Part shown: in pieces, positions 42,354 through 51,958 of the stretch
Numbering within the stretch: position 1 is the first letter of the stretch
Layout of the letters: every line of letters begins with the position of its first letter
Source: Mycolicibacterium rhodesiae JS60
GTDB lineage: Bacteria; Actinomycetota; Actinomycetes; Mycobacteriales; Mycobacteriaceae
Direction of reading: 5' to 3'
Assembly (NCBI GenBank): GCA_000230935.2
Contig: AGIQ01000002.1
Span: 1,488,001-1,552,000 of the forward strand
Length of the DNA: 64,000 nt
The notes under the pieces: model-generated
Told to the model about the DNA's origin: nothing
What the model saw: only the letters and a program-made list of their open reading frames with translations
Database searches by the model: none
Program-made: the position numbers and the translations under genes

Positions 42354-43283
42354 ATGAGCTACGAAGACGTCGAGTTCAATGCCGGAGATGTGACTCTCCG
42401 GGGCTACTTCTATGCCGCGCAGGGCAACACCGGCCGCGCCCCCGTCGTGGTCATGGCGCACGGCCTGACAGCGGTCAAGGAAATGGCCCTACCCGGTTTT
42501 GCCGAAGTATTCGCCGCCGCGGGTCTCAATGTCCTGCTCTATGACCACCGTAACTTCGGGGCAAGCGACGGGACTCCCCGCCAGGAGGTGGATCCGGTTG
42601 CGCAATACCGTGGCTACCGGCACGCGATCTCCTACGCGATCACTCGACCCGAAGTGGATCCCGAGCGTGTCGGGGTCTGGGGGACGAGCTTCTCCGGCGG
42701 ACTGGTACTCACCGTCGCCGCCGTCGACCGCAGGGTGAAGGCAGTGGTGTCCCAGGTCCCCTTCATCGACGGCTACGACACCGCGCGATGGCTGGTGCGC
42801 CCGGACCTGCTCGGCCACGTGCTCGACAACCTCGACGCCGACCGGGCCAACCGGTTTGCCGGCGGTGAACCGGCCTTGATGCCGGCCGTCGATCCCGATC
42901 CGATGTCGCCGTCCCTGATGCCCGATCACGAGGCGTGGGAGTGGTTCAGCACCGCCGGCGCGCAGGCCCCGAGGTGGAAGAACGCGGTAACCGCACACAG
43001 CTTCGACCTGATCTCGGAGTACTCACCGCGATCCTTCGTGCGCCGAATCTCCCCGAAGCCCCTGCTGATGATCATCGCCCGCGTCGACACCTGCGCCCCG
43101 CACGAATTCGCATTCGAGGCCTACCAGATGGCCCAGGAGCCGAAGCGGTTGCTGATCACGGATTCAGGCCACTTCGGTCTCTACGCGGGTAAGGGGTTCG
43201 AGATCGCATCCAGCGCGGCTCGTGACCATTTCGTCGAGCACCTCAGCGCGGCCACGCCGGCTCGCGAGTTGTCGCATCACTAG
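42354..43283 (+). CDS. Alpha/beta hydrolase (dienelactone-hydrolase/acyl-esterase-like)
   Basis: This 309-residue enzyme has VVVMAHGLTAVKEM, LLYDHRNFGASDGTPRQEVD, nucleophile elbow GTSFSGG (Ser), acid in LLMIIARVDTCAP and catalytic His in ITDSGHFGLYAGKG. The overall pattern resembles bacterial hydrolases acting on small esters or lactones. ATG 42354 follows GGAGA; ORF space to 42237 is not supported. A 160-bp gap separates it from the upstream EchA gene, and it leads into the tautomerase, thiolase and dehydrogenase run. Confidence 0.8.
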   Translation: MSYEDVEFNAGDVTLRGYFYAAQGNTGRAPVVVMAHGLTAVKEMALPGFAEVFAAAGLNVLLYDHRNFGASDGTPRQEVDPVAQYRGYRHAISYAITRPEVDPERVGVWGTSFSGGLVLTVAAVDRRVKAVVSQVPFIDGYDTARWLVRPDLLGHVLDNLDADRANRFAGGEPALMPAVDPDPMSPSLMPDHEAWEWFSTAGAQAPRWKNAVTAHSFDLISEYSPRSFVRRISPKPLLMIIARVDTCAPHEFAFEAYQMAQEPKRLLITDSGHFGLYAGKGFEIASSAARDHFVEHLSAATPARELSHH

Positions 43284-43296
43284 AAAGGAAAAGCAC

Positions 43297-43740
43297 ATGC
43301 CGATGTGGATTGTTCACGCACCCGAGGGTGTGTACACCGCTGAAGACAAGAAGAACATCTCTGACGCGATCACGCAGATCTACGTGGACTTCGTCGAACT
43401 GCCCCGCTTCTATGTGGTGGTGCGATTCGACGAGTATCCGGTTGATTCGATGTTTCTGGGCGGGGAGCCGGTCAACAACTTCGTTCGCTTTGTCGTCGAT
43501 CATATCGCTCGCCAGATGGATGACCCGGCGTTCAGGGAGCTGTGCATGACCGTCGTCTGCGACCGGTTGGCGCCGTTCACCACCGATCGCGGTTTGAAGA
43601 CGGAGATCCACATCGACGAGACCGCGATGGATCTGTGGCGGGTCAATGGTCTCAAGCCGCCGCCCCCGTTGTCGGAGGCCGAAAAGCAATGGGCCAGAGA
43701 CAATGCCCCCAGCCCCTATGAGCTGGCGGACGCCGGCTAA
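43297..43740 (+). CDS. Tautomerase-superfamily protein with Pro1
   Basis: This 147-residue protein starts Met-Pro-Met-Trp; loss of Met exposes Pro1, the catalytic base of the family. It shares ITQIYVDFVELPRFYVVVRF, NFVRFVVDHIARQMD and HIDETAMDLWRVNG with the Pro1-less paralogue at 27230. The length fits cis-CaaD/MSAD-like enzymes rather than 62-residue 4-oxalocrotonate tautomerase. ATG 43297 follows AGGAA. It likely isomerises an unsaturated oxo-acid or acyl intermediate in the pathway with the adjacent hydrolase and thiolase. Confidence 0.83.
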   Translation: MPMWIVHAPEGVYTAEDKKNISDAITQIYVDFVELPRFYVVVRFDEYPVDSMFLGGEPVNNFVRFVVDHIARQMDDPAFRELCMTVVCDRLAPFTTDRGLKTEIHIDETAMDLWRVNGLKPPPPLSEAEKQWARDNAPSPYELADAG

Positions 43741-43782
43741 CTCCCAAATCGATACCGACAGCGAACCATCCAAGGAGATTTC

Positions 43783-44967
43783 ATGCGCGAAGCGGCAATC
43801 GTTTCCACCGCCCGCACGCCGATAGGCAAGGCGTACCGTGGCGCCTTCAACGACACCCACGGTGTCACCATGGGCGGACATGCACTGGCCCACGCCATCT
43901 CGCGTGCCGGGATAGACCCCGCGGAAGTCCAGGACGTCGTCTTCGGCTGCGCGATGGCCCAGGGCGTGACCGGTGCCGATGTCGCCCGGCAGATTTCGAT
44001 ACGTGCCGGCGTAGGGGTGTCGGCCCCGGGGGCGACGGTCAGCAAGTTCTGCGCCTCCGGCTTGGAGGCCATCGCGATGGGGTCGTACAAGGTCCTCAAC
44101 GAGGGTTGTACCGTCGTGGGCGCCGGCGGTGTCGAGTCCATCAGTTTGGTTCAGACGCCCGACTTCGCCTTCTTCTCCGCCGAACCCTGGATCGAAGAGA
44201 ACGCTCCTAGCCTGTATATGCCGATGATCGGCACCGCCGAGGTGGTCTATGACCGGTATGGGGTCAGCCGCGAGGCCCAGGACGAGTACTCGTTCAGCAG
44301 CCAGCAGCGTACCGCCGCCGCTCAACAGGCTGGTTTGTTCGACGACGAGATCGTCCCGATGGAGACCCGCAAGAAGGTCACCGACCGACAGACCGGCGAA
44401 ACGCACTATGAGACAGTTACATTGGCCAAGGACGAGGGCAACCGACCGGAAACCACTCTTGAGAGCTTGTCCGGGTTGAAGCCGGTCGCTCGCGCGAATG
44501 GATGTGTCACCGCGGGCAACGCAAGTCAGCTCTCCGACGGGGCCTCTGCCGTCATCGTGATGGATCGGGAGACCGCCGAGAACCGGGGCATCGAGCCGCT
44601 GGGCTACTTCCGCGGCTACACGTCGGTCGGGCTCGAGCCGGACGAAATGGGGATCGGGCCGGTGTTCGCCGTGCCACAGTTGCTCGAGCGGACCAATGTG
44701 TCGATGAATGACATCGGGCTCTGGGAACTCAATGAGGCCTTCGCCGTGCAGGTGCTCTACTGTCGCGACAAGCTTGGCATTCCGCAGGAGTTGCTCAACG
44801 TCAATGGTGGTGCCATCTCGATCGGACACCCCTACGGCATGAGTGGTGCACGCATGGTCGGGCACGCGCTCCTCGAAGGGCGCCGGCGCGGCGTGCGTTA
44901 CGTCGTGGTCACCATGTGCGCTGCAACGGGCATGGGCGCCGCAGGATTGTTCGAAGTCGCTGCGTAG
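43783..44967 (+). CDS. Acetyl-CoA acyltransferase (thiolase)
   Basis: This 394-residue thiolase-fold enzyme has the acyl-accepting Cys90 in [10 protein letters not shown], the His349 motif [10 protein letters not shown] and the C-terminal Cys379 in [10 protein letters not shown]. The complete catalytic set is present. The start ATG 43783 follows GGAGA. It should cleave 3-ketoacyl-CoA to shortened acyl-CoA and acetyl- or propionyl-CoA. Neighbours supply hydratase, dehydrogenase and reductase steps. Confidence 0.88.
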   Translation: MREAAIVSTARTPIGKAYRGAFNDTHGVTMGGHALAHAISRAGIDPAEVQDVVFGCAMAQGVTGADVARQISIRAGVGVSAPGATVSKFCASGLEAIAMGSYKVLNEGCTVVGAGGVESISLVQTPDFAFFSAEPWIEENAPSLYMPMIGTAEVVYDRYGVSREAQDEYSFSSQQRTAAAQQAGLFDDEIVPMETRKKVTDRQTGETHYETVTLAKDEGNRPETTLESLSGLKPVARANGCVTAGNASQLSDGASAVIVMDRETAENRGIEPLGYFRGYTSVGLEPDEMGIGPVFAVPQLLERTNVSMNDIGLWELNEAFAVQVLYCRDKLGIPQELLNVNGGAISIGHPYGMSGARMVGHALLEGRRRGVRYVVVTMCAATGMGAAGLFEVAA

Positions 44968-45014
44968 CACCCCAAAGGCCGGTATGGCATACGACTAAAA
45001 AGACTGCGAGAGTG

Positions 45015-46169
45015 ATGAATCCATCGTTTGACGCGTTGAAGCTGTCCGACGAGCATGTCGAGCTGCGCGCGGTTCTGCGCGACCTGTGCGAGCGTGAGAT
45101 TGCGCCGCACGCTGCCGACGTGGACGAGCAGTCCAGGTATCCGGACGAGGCGTTGAAAGCGCTTGATACCGCGGGCTTCTCGTCGATCCACATTGCTGAG
45201 CAGTATGGTGGGCAAGGCGGGGATGCGGTCGCCGCGTGCATGGTTATCGAAGAGGTCGCCCGAGTGTGTGCTTCATCGTCGATGATCCCGGTCACCAACA
45301 AACTCGGCACGATGGGGTTGATTCTGCGCGGCAGCGAAGAACTCAAGCAACAGGTGCTGCCGAGTCTCGCTACGGGTAAGGCGATGGCGTCCTACGCGCT
45401 CTCCGAGCGTGGTGCCGGAAGCGACGCGGCGGGGATGCGTACGCGGGCCCGCGCCGACGGCGATGGCTGGATCCTCAACGGGTCCAAGTGTTGGATCTCC
45501 AACGGCGGTCGGTCGGTGTGGTACACGGTGATGGCGGTGACCGATCCCGACAAGGGCGCCAACGGTATTTCGGCGTTCATGGTGCACCGCGACGACGAAG
45601 GCTTCACCGTCGGTGCCAAGGAACGCAAGATGGGGCTGCGTGGTTCGCCAACCACCGAGCTGTACTTCGACAACTGTCGGATACCGGGCGACCGGATGAT
45701 CGGCGAGCCCGGTACCGGATTCAAGACCGCGATGGCCACGCTCGACCACACTCGGCCGACAATCGGTGCGCAGGCGGTAGGCATCGCACAGGGCGCGTTG
45801 GACGCGGCCATCGCATACACCAAGGAACGCAGCCAGTTCGGACACCGGATCAGCGACTTTCAGGCCGTGCAATTCATGCTGGCCGACATGGCGATGAAGA
45901 TCGAAGCGGCACGGCTGATGGTGTATTCAGCCGCGGCACGGGGTGAACGAGGCGAACCCAATCTGGGTTTCATCGCCTCGGCGTCGAAGTGTTTTGCCTC
46001 CGACGTAGCGATGGAGGTGACCACCAACGCCGTCCAGCTGTTCGGTGGTTACGGCTACACGGTCGACTTCCCGGTCGAGCGGTACATGCGCGACGCCAAG
46101 ATCACCCAGATCTATGAGGGCACCAACCAAATTCAGCGAGTGGTCATGGCTCGCTCACTATTGCGCTGA
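45015..46169 (+). CDS. Acyl-CoA dehydrogenase (FadE-like)
   Basis: This 384-residue FAD enzyme has YALSERGAGSDAAGMRTRA, WILNGSKCWISNGGRS, TIGAQAVGIAQGALDAAI, GYGYTVDFPVERYMRDAKITQIYEGTNQIQR. The Glu of IYEGTNQIQR is the usual catalytic base of medium/short-chain enzymes. ATG 45015 is chosen; upstream in-frame codons overlap the thiolase. It should catalyse the first oxidation step of beta-oxidation together with an electron-transfer flavoprotein encoded elsewhere. Confidence 0.88.
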   Translation: MNPSFDALKLSDEHVELRAVLRDLCEREIAPHAADVDEQSRYPDEALKALDTAGFSSIHIAEQYGGQGGDAVAACMVIEEVARVCASSSMIPVTNKLGTMGLILRGSEELKQQVLPSLATGKAMASYALSERGAGSDAAGMRTRARADGDGWILNGSKCWISNGGRSVWYTVMAVTDPDKGANGISAFMVHRDDEGFTVGAKERKMGLRGSPTTELYFDNCRIPGDRMIGEPGTGFKTAMATLDHTRPTIGAQAVGIAQGALDAAIAYTKERSQFGHRISDFQAVQFMLADMAMKIEAARLMVYSAAARGERGEPNLGFIASASKCFASDVAMEVTTNAVQLFGGYGYTVDFPVERYMRDAKITQIYEGTNQIQRVVMARSLLR

Positions 46170-46189
46170 CCCGTAGATCAGGAGGCTTT

Positions 46190-46771
46190 GTGGCCGTCGA
46201 GGCACCAACCGACCCGCTGTCGATACCGCTGCCGCCGCTGGTCGTTGCGCGGTTCCGTTCGCCAGCCGGGCGCGCCGAGGTCGCTTTGCGTAGCAGTGTC
46301 TGGCTGGATGGTGCGTGGTGGTCGTGCCTCGATAGGACGTTTCAGGCCGGCGCGGGGTTTCTGGTGCCGCATTGGCATGCGCACACCGACGAGGTGCACT
46401 TCATCCGCGACGGCGAAGTCCGTTATATCCAAGGTGGGCGCCGACATACGGCGAGTGCCGGCGACGTGATCGTCGTTCCGGCCGGGACCGTGCATGCCGA
46501 CCCTTGGGCGACGAAGGCCGGACCGGCGACCATCACCTCGCTGTTATCGCCGTCCGGTCCGGGGTGGATCGAGTTCGGCCAGCGGGTCGGGCAGGCTACC
46601 CGCCGGGGGCAACTCACCAGGCATGGCCAGCCCCCACTTCCGCTGGTGATGAAGATCGTTCATGACAGCGGTGTCGACGTGCTGGCTCCGGGCCTGCCCG
46701 CAGGATTTCAACGACGGGTGGCCATCCCGGCGCTGGCCGCGATCGGCCGACTGTTCTGGAAGGAAGCATGA
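46190..46771 (+). CDS. Cupin-domain protein
   Basis: This 193-residue protein has a single cupin barrel with metal-binding motif VPHWHAHTDEVHFIRDGEVRY and a second motif GDVIVVPAGTVHADPW. His and Glu residues are at the expected positions. GTG 46190 follows GGAGG and the gene overlaps the molybdopterin oxidoreductase by 4 bp. Possible roles include substrate binding, a ring-opening dioxygenase or a sensor. The tight coupling to the oxidoreductase suggests the same pathway. Confidence 0.78.
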   Translation: MAVEAPTDPLSIPLPPLVVARFRSPAGRAEVALRSSVWLDGAWWSCLDRTFQAGAGFLVPHWHAHTDEVHFIRDGEVRYIQGGRRHTASAGDVIVVPAGTVHADPWATKAGPATITSLLSPSGPGWIEFGQRVGQATRRGQLTRHGQPPLPLVMKIVHDSGVDVLAPGLPAGFQRRVAIPALAAIGRLFWKEA

Positions 46772-49011
46772 CCGAACATCTGATGACGTGCCCCATCTGC
46801 GAGGTGGCGTGCGGCCTTCGGGTCACGGTGGCAGACGGCAATGTTGTCGGCATCCGCGGTGACAGCGAGCATCCTCCGACGCGCGGGTTCATCTGCCCCA
46901 AGGGCACGGCGTTGCAGGGTCTACACCACGATCCGGACCGGCTTCTCGCCCCGCTGGTCCGGCGTGACGGAAAGCTGGTCGAGACCACCTGGGAGGACGC
47001 GTTCAGCTACCTCCGGGAACGTCTCGGCCCCATTGTCGCCGAGAGCGGTCCGGATTCGATTGCCTGGCATTTGGGCACCCCGAACACCCACGATTATGGA
47101 ACGTGGATCTACGGCAACATGTCCCTGCGGCTGGGCGGTGCCAGGCAGGTCTACACCTCGGCGACCGTCGACCACATGCCGATGATGACAGCCGCCGGAC
47201 TCATGTTCGGCGCGCGCGATACCGACTCGTTCTCCATGACGGCACCCGATGTCGACAACTGCCACACGCTGCTGCTGATCGGCTGCAACCCGTTGGTGTC
47301 GAACGCCACCGGGATCACCGCACCGCGCGGACGGCTCAAAGCCATCCAGGAACGCGGCGGCCGGATCATCGTCGTCGACCCCGTGCGCACCGCCACCGCT
47401 GAGATGGCCGACCGGCACTTGGCCGTCCGACCGGGCGGTGACGCAGCCCTGCTCGCCGCGCTGATCAACGTCATCTTCGACGAAGGTCTCGAACGCGTAG
47501 GCTACATCGCACGGTACGCCGTGGGGCTCGACACATTGCGCACGGCTGTTTCACCGTTCACCCCTGAGGCGGTCAGCCGTCGCACCGGTGTTGCGCCCCA
47601 GTCGATCCGAGACCTTGCGCGCGAAATCGCCGCAGCCCCAACGGTGGCGACCTACGGGCGCTGCGGTGCGATGACGCAAGAATTCGGAGCCATCACGATA
47701 TGGCTGATGTGGGTGCTCGCTGCGCTGACCGACAGCCTCGATCAGCCTGGCGGCGTGCTCTTCCCACTGCCGGCTGCCGCTACCCACAACACCCGCGGCA
47801 TCCCCGGACGCGGAGAACCCTTCCCCACGGGTCGTTGGCATACCCGCGTTGACGGGTTCCCGGAGATCCTGGGGGAACTGCCCCTCGCGGCGCTCGCCGA
47901 CGAGATTCTGACCGACGGGTCACCGATCCGCGCACTGATCACCATGGCGAGCAATGGCGCCCGGACTTCGCCGAACAGTGTGCGCTACGAAGAAGCGCTG
48001 CGCGGCGTGGAACTGCTCATCTCGGTCGACCCGTACGTCAACGAGACCACGCGCCACGCCGACATCATCCTGCCGCCGCCGTCACCCCTTGAGCGTGACC
48101 ACTACGACGTGTTCTATGAGCAGCTCCACAGTCGCAACCACACGCGCTATGTCGAGCCCGTGCTTGCGCCGCCGCCCGGGGCCCCCTCCGAGCACGACAT
48201 CCTGCTGGAGATCACCGCGGTCCTCGGCGGGTTCGGCGATATGGATCGCGGTCAGATCGACGATGTCCTTCTGTCCGCGCTCGTCCACGACATGGTCGAA
48301 GAACCGGGAAGTGTTTTGTCCCATCTGGATCCGCAGGATGTACTCGCCGCGCTCGGCACCGAGCGTGGACCGCAGCGCGGTCTTGATCTGCGGCTACGCG
48401 CGGGCCCGTACGGCGATCACTTCGGTGCCCGGCCCGGTGGCCTGACGCTCGCAGAACTCAAACGCCACCCCAACGGCATCGACCTCGGTCCGCTGCAACC
48501 CCGCCTTCCCGGAGTGCTGCGGACACCCTCGGGTCGCGTCGAGATCGCCCCCGGCCCGCTGGTCGCCGACCTGGACCGGGTCCGCGACGGACTGGACGAT
48601 GAAGCCGAGCTGGTGATCATCGGCCGTCGCCAGACGCGTTCGATGAATTCGATGCTGCATAACGTGCCGGCCCTGATGCGCGGCCGTGAGCGGTGCACGA
48701 TGCTCATCCATCCCGACGACGCAAACGCGCGGGGGCTGGTCGATGGTGGGCGGTGCGAAATCTCGTCCGACTCAGGCACCATCGAAGCGACCGTGGAGGT
48801 CAGCGACACGATCGCGCCCGGCGTGGTGAGCCTCCCTCATGGCTGGGGCCATGACGGTCCCGGGTTGCAGCTCAGCGTAGCGTCGCAGCATCCGGGCTCA
48901 AACCTCAACGCCATCACGGGTTCTGGTGGAATCGACGTGCTGTCTGGGACAGCTGCGTTCAACGGTGTCAAGGTTCAGATTCGGCCGCTCGTTGAGGCGG
49001 CGCCGGCCTGA
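46768..49011 (+). CDS. Molybdopterin-dependent oxidoreductase, DMSO-reductase/formate dehydrogenase superfamily
   Basis: This 747-residue protein has an N-terminal 4Fe-4S motif (Cys8, Cys11, Cys15 and Cys43; CPICEVACGL, FICPKG), bis-MGD-binding regions (IGCNPLVSNATGITAPRGRLK, TPSGRVEIAPGP) and a C-terminal domain (MNSMLHNVPALMRGRERC, HPDDANARGL). There is no Tat signal, so it is cytoplasmic. The family transfers oxygen atoms or oxidises small substrates; with no clear subunit partner, electron acceptors are unknown. GTGA-style coupling to the cupin gene upstream implies joint synthesis. Confidence 0.82.
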   Translation: MTEHLMTCPICEVACGLRVTVADGNVVGIRGDSEHPPTRGFICPKGTALQGLHHDPDRLLAPLVRRDGKLVETTWEDAFSYLRERLGPIVAESGPDSIAWHLGTPNTHDYGTWIYGNMSLRLGGARQVYTSATVDHMPMMTAAGLMFGARDTDSFSMTAPDVDNCHTLLLIGCNPLVSNATGITAPRGRLKAIQERGGRIIVVDPVRTATAEMADRHLAVRPGGDAALLAALINVIFDEGLERVGYIARYAVGLDTLRTAVSPFTPEAVSRRTGVAPQSIRDLAREIAAAPTVATYGRCGAMTQEFGAITIWLMWVLAALTDSLDQPGGVLFPLPAAATHNTRGIPGRGEPFPTGRWHTRVDGFPEILGELPLAALADEILTDGSPIRALITMASNGARTSPNSVRYEEALRGVELLISVDPYVNETTRHADIILPPPSPLERDHYDVFYEQLHSRNHTRYVEPVLAPPPGAPSEHDILLEITAVLGGFGDMDRGQIDDVLLSALVHDMVEEPGSVLSHLDPQDVLAALGTERGPQRGLDLRLRAGPYGDHFGARPGGLTLAELKRHPNGIDLGPLQPRLPGVLRTPSGRVEIAPGPLVADLDRVRDGLDDEAELVIIGRRQTRSMNSMLHNVPALMRGRERCTMLIHPDDANARGLVDGGRCEISSDSGTIEATVEVSDTIAPGVVSLPHGWGHDGPGLQLSVASQHPGSNLNAITGSGGIDVLSGTAAFNGVKVQIRPLVEAAPA

Positions 49012-49156
49012 CGGTGAAGTTCACTACCGATCGACTGTAACGTCTTGTCTTTCGGTATGGCCGTATCCCATGCGGGCGCTTGTGGGTTCGGTGAACGAAC
49101 TCTACGGTGAAAGCAGTGCAGAGTGAATTGAAGAACCAACAATCGAGAAGGTCGAC

Positions 49157-49696
49157 GTGGGTATGTCGGAAGTTGACACCGTGCCGCACACGATGATTCG
49201 TGTCGATATCGCCACAGGAGTGCCGTTCGATGACTTTGTCTTGCGGTTCGAGCACGCCGCGCCGGCGTTCGATGTGGAGCCCTTCCAGCGGATCATCGAG
49301 ACCGGTGGCTCTTGGGCTGATGTGCAGGCAGTGGTCGAGACGATGGCTCCGCACCGGTTAATGCGGTACGCGACCATCGAGGCGACCGCGATGATGTCGT
49401 TGGCCGGCCATACCACCAAGGCCGTCGAGTATCTCTTGGGCAACCACGTCATCGCGGAAAGCATGTTCCGCCATGACCCACGCGCCCTGCTGTACGCGCC
49501 GCTTCGGGTACTGGTGTTCAGCGACGCGCAAGGCGATGCCGTCTTCAGTCTCGATCAGCCCAGCACGGCGTTCGGCAGCCTTGATATCGACGAGGTAACC
49601 CGGGTCGGTCTCGGACTCGACGACAAGGTCGCGGCCCTGCTGCAATTTCTCGGTGTCGAGGTCTCTTTCGGCTCGCCGGTCCGACGCGAACCCTGA
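49157..49696 (+). CDS. DUF302 family protein (second copy)
   Basis: This 179-residue protein is a paralogue of the product at 14512-15048, with GNHVIAESMFRHDPRALLYAP and FSLDQPSTAFGSLDIDEVTR in the same positions. GTG 49157 follows GAAGG; ATG 49163 is equally possible. Small actinobacterial DUF302-like proteins of this kind lie near FadD and oxidoreductase genes, here next to an acyl-CoA ligase. Function is unknown. Confidence 0.68.
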   Translation: MGMSEVDTVPHTMIRVDIATGVPFDDFVLRFEHAAPAFDVEPFQRIIETGGSWADVQAVVETMAPHRLMRYATIEATAMMSLAGHTTKAVEYLLGNHVIAESMFRHDPRALLYAPLRVLVFSDAQGDAVFSLDQPSTAFGSLDIDEVTRVGLGLDDKVAALLQFLGVEVSFGSPVRREP

Positions 49697-50080
49697 TCGC
49701 CGGGCGTGAGCCGCCGTTGGATACCTCGCGGACCTGCTGAGGGCCGGCCGCCGCGTTGTCATTGTTTTGGGCGGGGCGAGCGCGTGAGACCGCCTGGCCA
49801 CAGTAGGGTTCCGCCTCCCTGAGGTGGGGTTTACTCTGCGAGACGAGTTCGGCTATCGCCATGTGATCGGAGCTACCGCCGAGATGGCGACTGGACCCGC
49901 GGCCCATCAGATGCCGATCCGATTAGTTTGCGCCGCAATACCATCGTCGCGTCGCCGAGGGCAGCCACACCGGGCTCTGAAATCGTCGAGACGATCGCGG
50001 TCAATGAGCGAGAGTTCGCCGAAGAAGTCTCTTGCGCTGACCTTGTTCGGCGTGACCGACGAAAGTACCTACCCCAACGG
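49697..50080. other. Convergent intergenic region, no confident gene
   Basis: These 384 bases lie between the DUF302 gene and the converging acyl-CoA ligase. Several short ORFs occur, but none has a ribosome site with a recognisable product. One frame on the plus strand ends in a hydrophilic segment reading REFAEEVSCADLVRRDRRKY; it may be a decayed gene but I cannot name it. Confidence 0.4.
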
Positions 50081-51625
50081 CTAACTATTGCTGACTGGTG
50101 AGGTGCGGCTGAGGGAGGATAGGTCAATCTGTCGTTTGAGCACCTTGCCGGTCGGGCCGAGCGGAAGATCGTCGACGATCCGCACGATTCGGGGATACTT
50201 GTCCGCCGCCACCCGTTCCTTGACGAACCCGGCTATCTCTTCCTCCGTGGCCTCCGCACCAGGTTTCAGCATGACGATTGCGGCCACCTCTTCGCCGACC
50301 TTGACGTCGGGGACGCCGATCACCGCCGACAGCTGCACGGCTGGGTGCTCGCTCAGGACCGTCTCCAGGTCCGAGGGATAGACGTTGTGGCCGTTGCGAA
50401 TAATGAGGTCCTTCTTCCGGTCGACGATCTTGACAAAACCGTCCTCGTCGATCGAAGCCAGATCACCCGTCGAGAACCAGCCGTCGGAAGTGATCACGGC
50501 CTCGGTGGCGTCCGTCCGGCCGAAATATCCCGACATCACCCCGTGTCCGCGTACTTGAAGTTCGCCGACGGCGCCAACCGCCAACCGTGCGCCTTCGTCA
50601 TCGACCACCCGCTGCTCGACGCCCCACAACGGTGGACCGACCGTGCCCTTTTTCGCGAGTCCTGGCCGGCATAGATGGGTGATGGGCGAAGTCTCCGACA
50701 GGCCATAGCCCTCAAACACCGCCACCCCCAGCTCACGTTCGAGTTCCTCCTGGAGTCCAGCTGCCAGGCCGCTCCCGCCGGAGGCCAGCCAGCGCAGCGA
50801 GGACAGATCCCGCCGCCGAGATTGCTGCTCGGCCAGCAGCGCCGCGTGCATGCTCGGCACCCCCATGAACAGGGTTACCCGGTGATGCTCGATCAAGTCC
50901 ACCGCTTCAGCGGCATCGAAGCGCGGCTGCAGCACGAGTTCGACGCCTGACTGCAGGCCGGCGTTCAGCACGCAGGTCTGGCCGAAGGAGTGGAAGAAAG
51001 GCAGGGCCGCCAGGGCGACATCATCGGTCCGCAAGTCCGTGGAGTCAGCGACGATGCGCGCATTCCACAGCAGATTGTCGTGGGTCAACGCGGCGCCTTT
51101 CGGGGCGCCGGTGGTGCCCGATGTGTAGATGATCACCGCCAAATCGGAAGCGCCGGTACACGCGATCGTGTCATCGTCGGCCGCTGCCGAAGCGCTGTCG
51201 ATCAGGTCCGGCAGCCCGGTCGCCGACCCGCCGGGCGGTCCGACGGAGTAGACCAGACGCACACCGCACGCCTCCGCGGCCTTCGCGGCCGCTTCGTGAA
51301 AGCCGCTCCATGCGACGACAACCGTTGGCGTGCAGTCACGGAAGATGTACTCGAACTCCACCGCGTTCATCAGTGGGGACAACGGAACCACCGTTGCGCC
51401 GGTCCGCAGGGCGCCGTAGTAGACCACGGGAAAGTCCGGCACATTCGGCATCACCATGGCGACCCGATGCCCGGGACCCACACCGGCGTCGGAGAACAGT
51501 CGAGCGCAGCGTTTGGCGAGGTTGTCGAGAGCCTCGACGGTCATCACGAAGTCGCCACTCCGTAGCGCGATGCGCTCAGCGCCGGCGGCGTTGGCGCCCG
51601 ACAGGATCTGGGCAACGTTAAGCAA
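50081..51625 (-). CDS. Acyl-CoA ligase/AMP-dependent synthetase (FadD type)
   Basis: This 514-residue ANL enzyme has VIIYTSGTTGAPKGAAL, PFFHSFGQTC, FEGYGLSETSPITHLC, WFSTGDLASIDEDGF, KIVDRKKDLIIRNGHNVYPSDLE and PTGKVLKRQ with the catalytic lysine. It uses ATP and CoA to activate a carboxylic acid. The start is TTG 51625 with GAGGAGA upstream. It is divergent from the flavoprotein gene across a 333-bp gap. Confidence 0.87.
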   Translation of the reverse strand: MLNVAQILSGANAAGAERIALRSGDFVMTVEALDNLAKRCARLFSDAGVGPGHRVAMVMPNVPDFPVVYYGALRTGATVVPLSPLMNAVEFEYIFRDCTPTVVVAWSGFHEAAAKAAEACGVRLVYSVGPPGGSATGLPDLIDSASAAADDDTIACTGASDLAVIIYTSGTTGAPKGAALTHDNLLWNARIVADSTDLRTDDVALAALPFFHSFGQTCVLNAGLQSGVELVLQPRFDAAEAVDLIEHHRVTLFMGVPSMHAALLAEQQSRRRDLSSLRWLASGGSGLAAGLQEELERELGVAVFEGYGLSETSPITHLCRPGLAKKGTVGPPLWGVEQRVVDDEGARLAVGAVGELQVRGHGVMSGYFGRTDATEAVITSDGWFSTGDLASIDEDGFVKIVDRKKDLIIRNGHNVYPSDLETVLSEHPAVQLSAVIGVPDVKVGEEVAAIVMLKPGAEATEEEIAGFVKERVAADKYPRIVRIVDDLPLGPTGKVLKRQIDLSSLSRTSPVSNS

Positions 51626-51958
51626 CGTGCATCTCCTCGCTCGAAGTCCGCCTCCAACCTAAATAGGCAGGGCGGCCTTTCAACACCGTTCATCGAAGGA
51701 CATGGATCCGGCGGTCGGAGGATGTTCGCCGCCTCCACCCCGCCATACGCTCGTCGAGATGATCAGAGAAGGAGACGAGCATGCGCACCCAGCAGGCCGA
51801 CGCAGTCGCAGTTGTGGACTGCCGGCCGGCCGGTGTCCGGCGTCTCAGTCGCCCTGGCGCAACACGTTTGGTCGGTGCATGGCCGGAGTTTCGCGAGCGG
51901 CGCTCTCTCAGATCTATCCGAGTTTCAGGTCAGGCTGACGCCCCAGAAAGGTATACCG
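51626..51958. other. Divergent intergenic region with a possible upstream ORF
   Basis: The gap between the ligase and the flavoprotein holds an ORF from ATG 51781 to 52026 (81 codons) with a strong GAAGGAG site. It overlaps the flavoprotein start in another frame. The peptide is Arg-rich and has no recognisable domain. It may be a regulatory upstream ORF or non-coding chance. No clear operator is visible. Confidence 0.35.

Noticed and set aside
51880..51920. Possible copy of the 41-bp element ahead of the flavoprotein gene (GGC and GATCTAT at correct spacing)
   Set aside because: About 12 of 18 conserved positions match and the GTWCC block is absent, so it is not distinguishable from chance.
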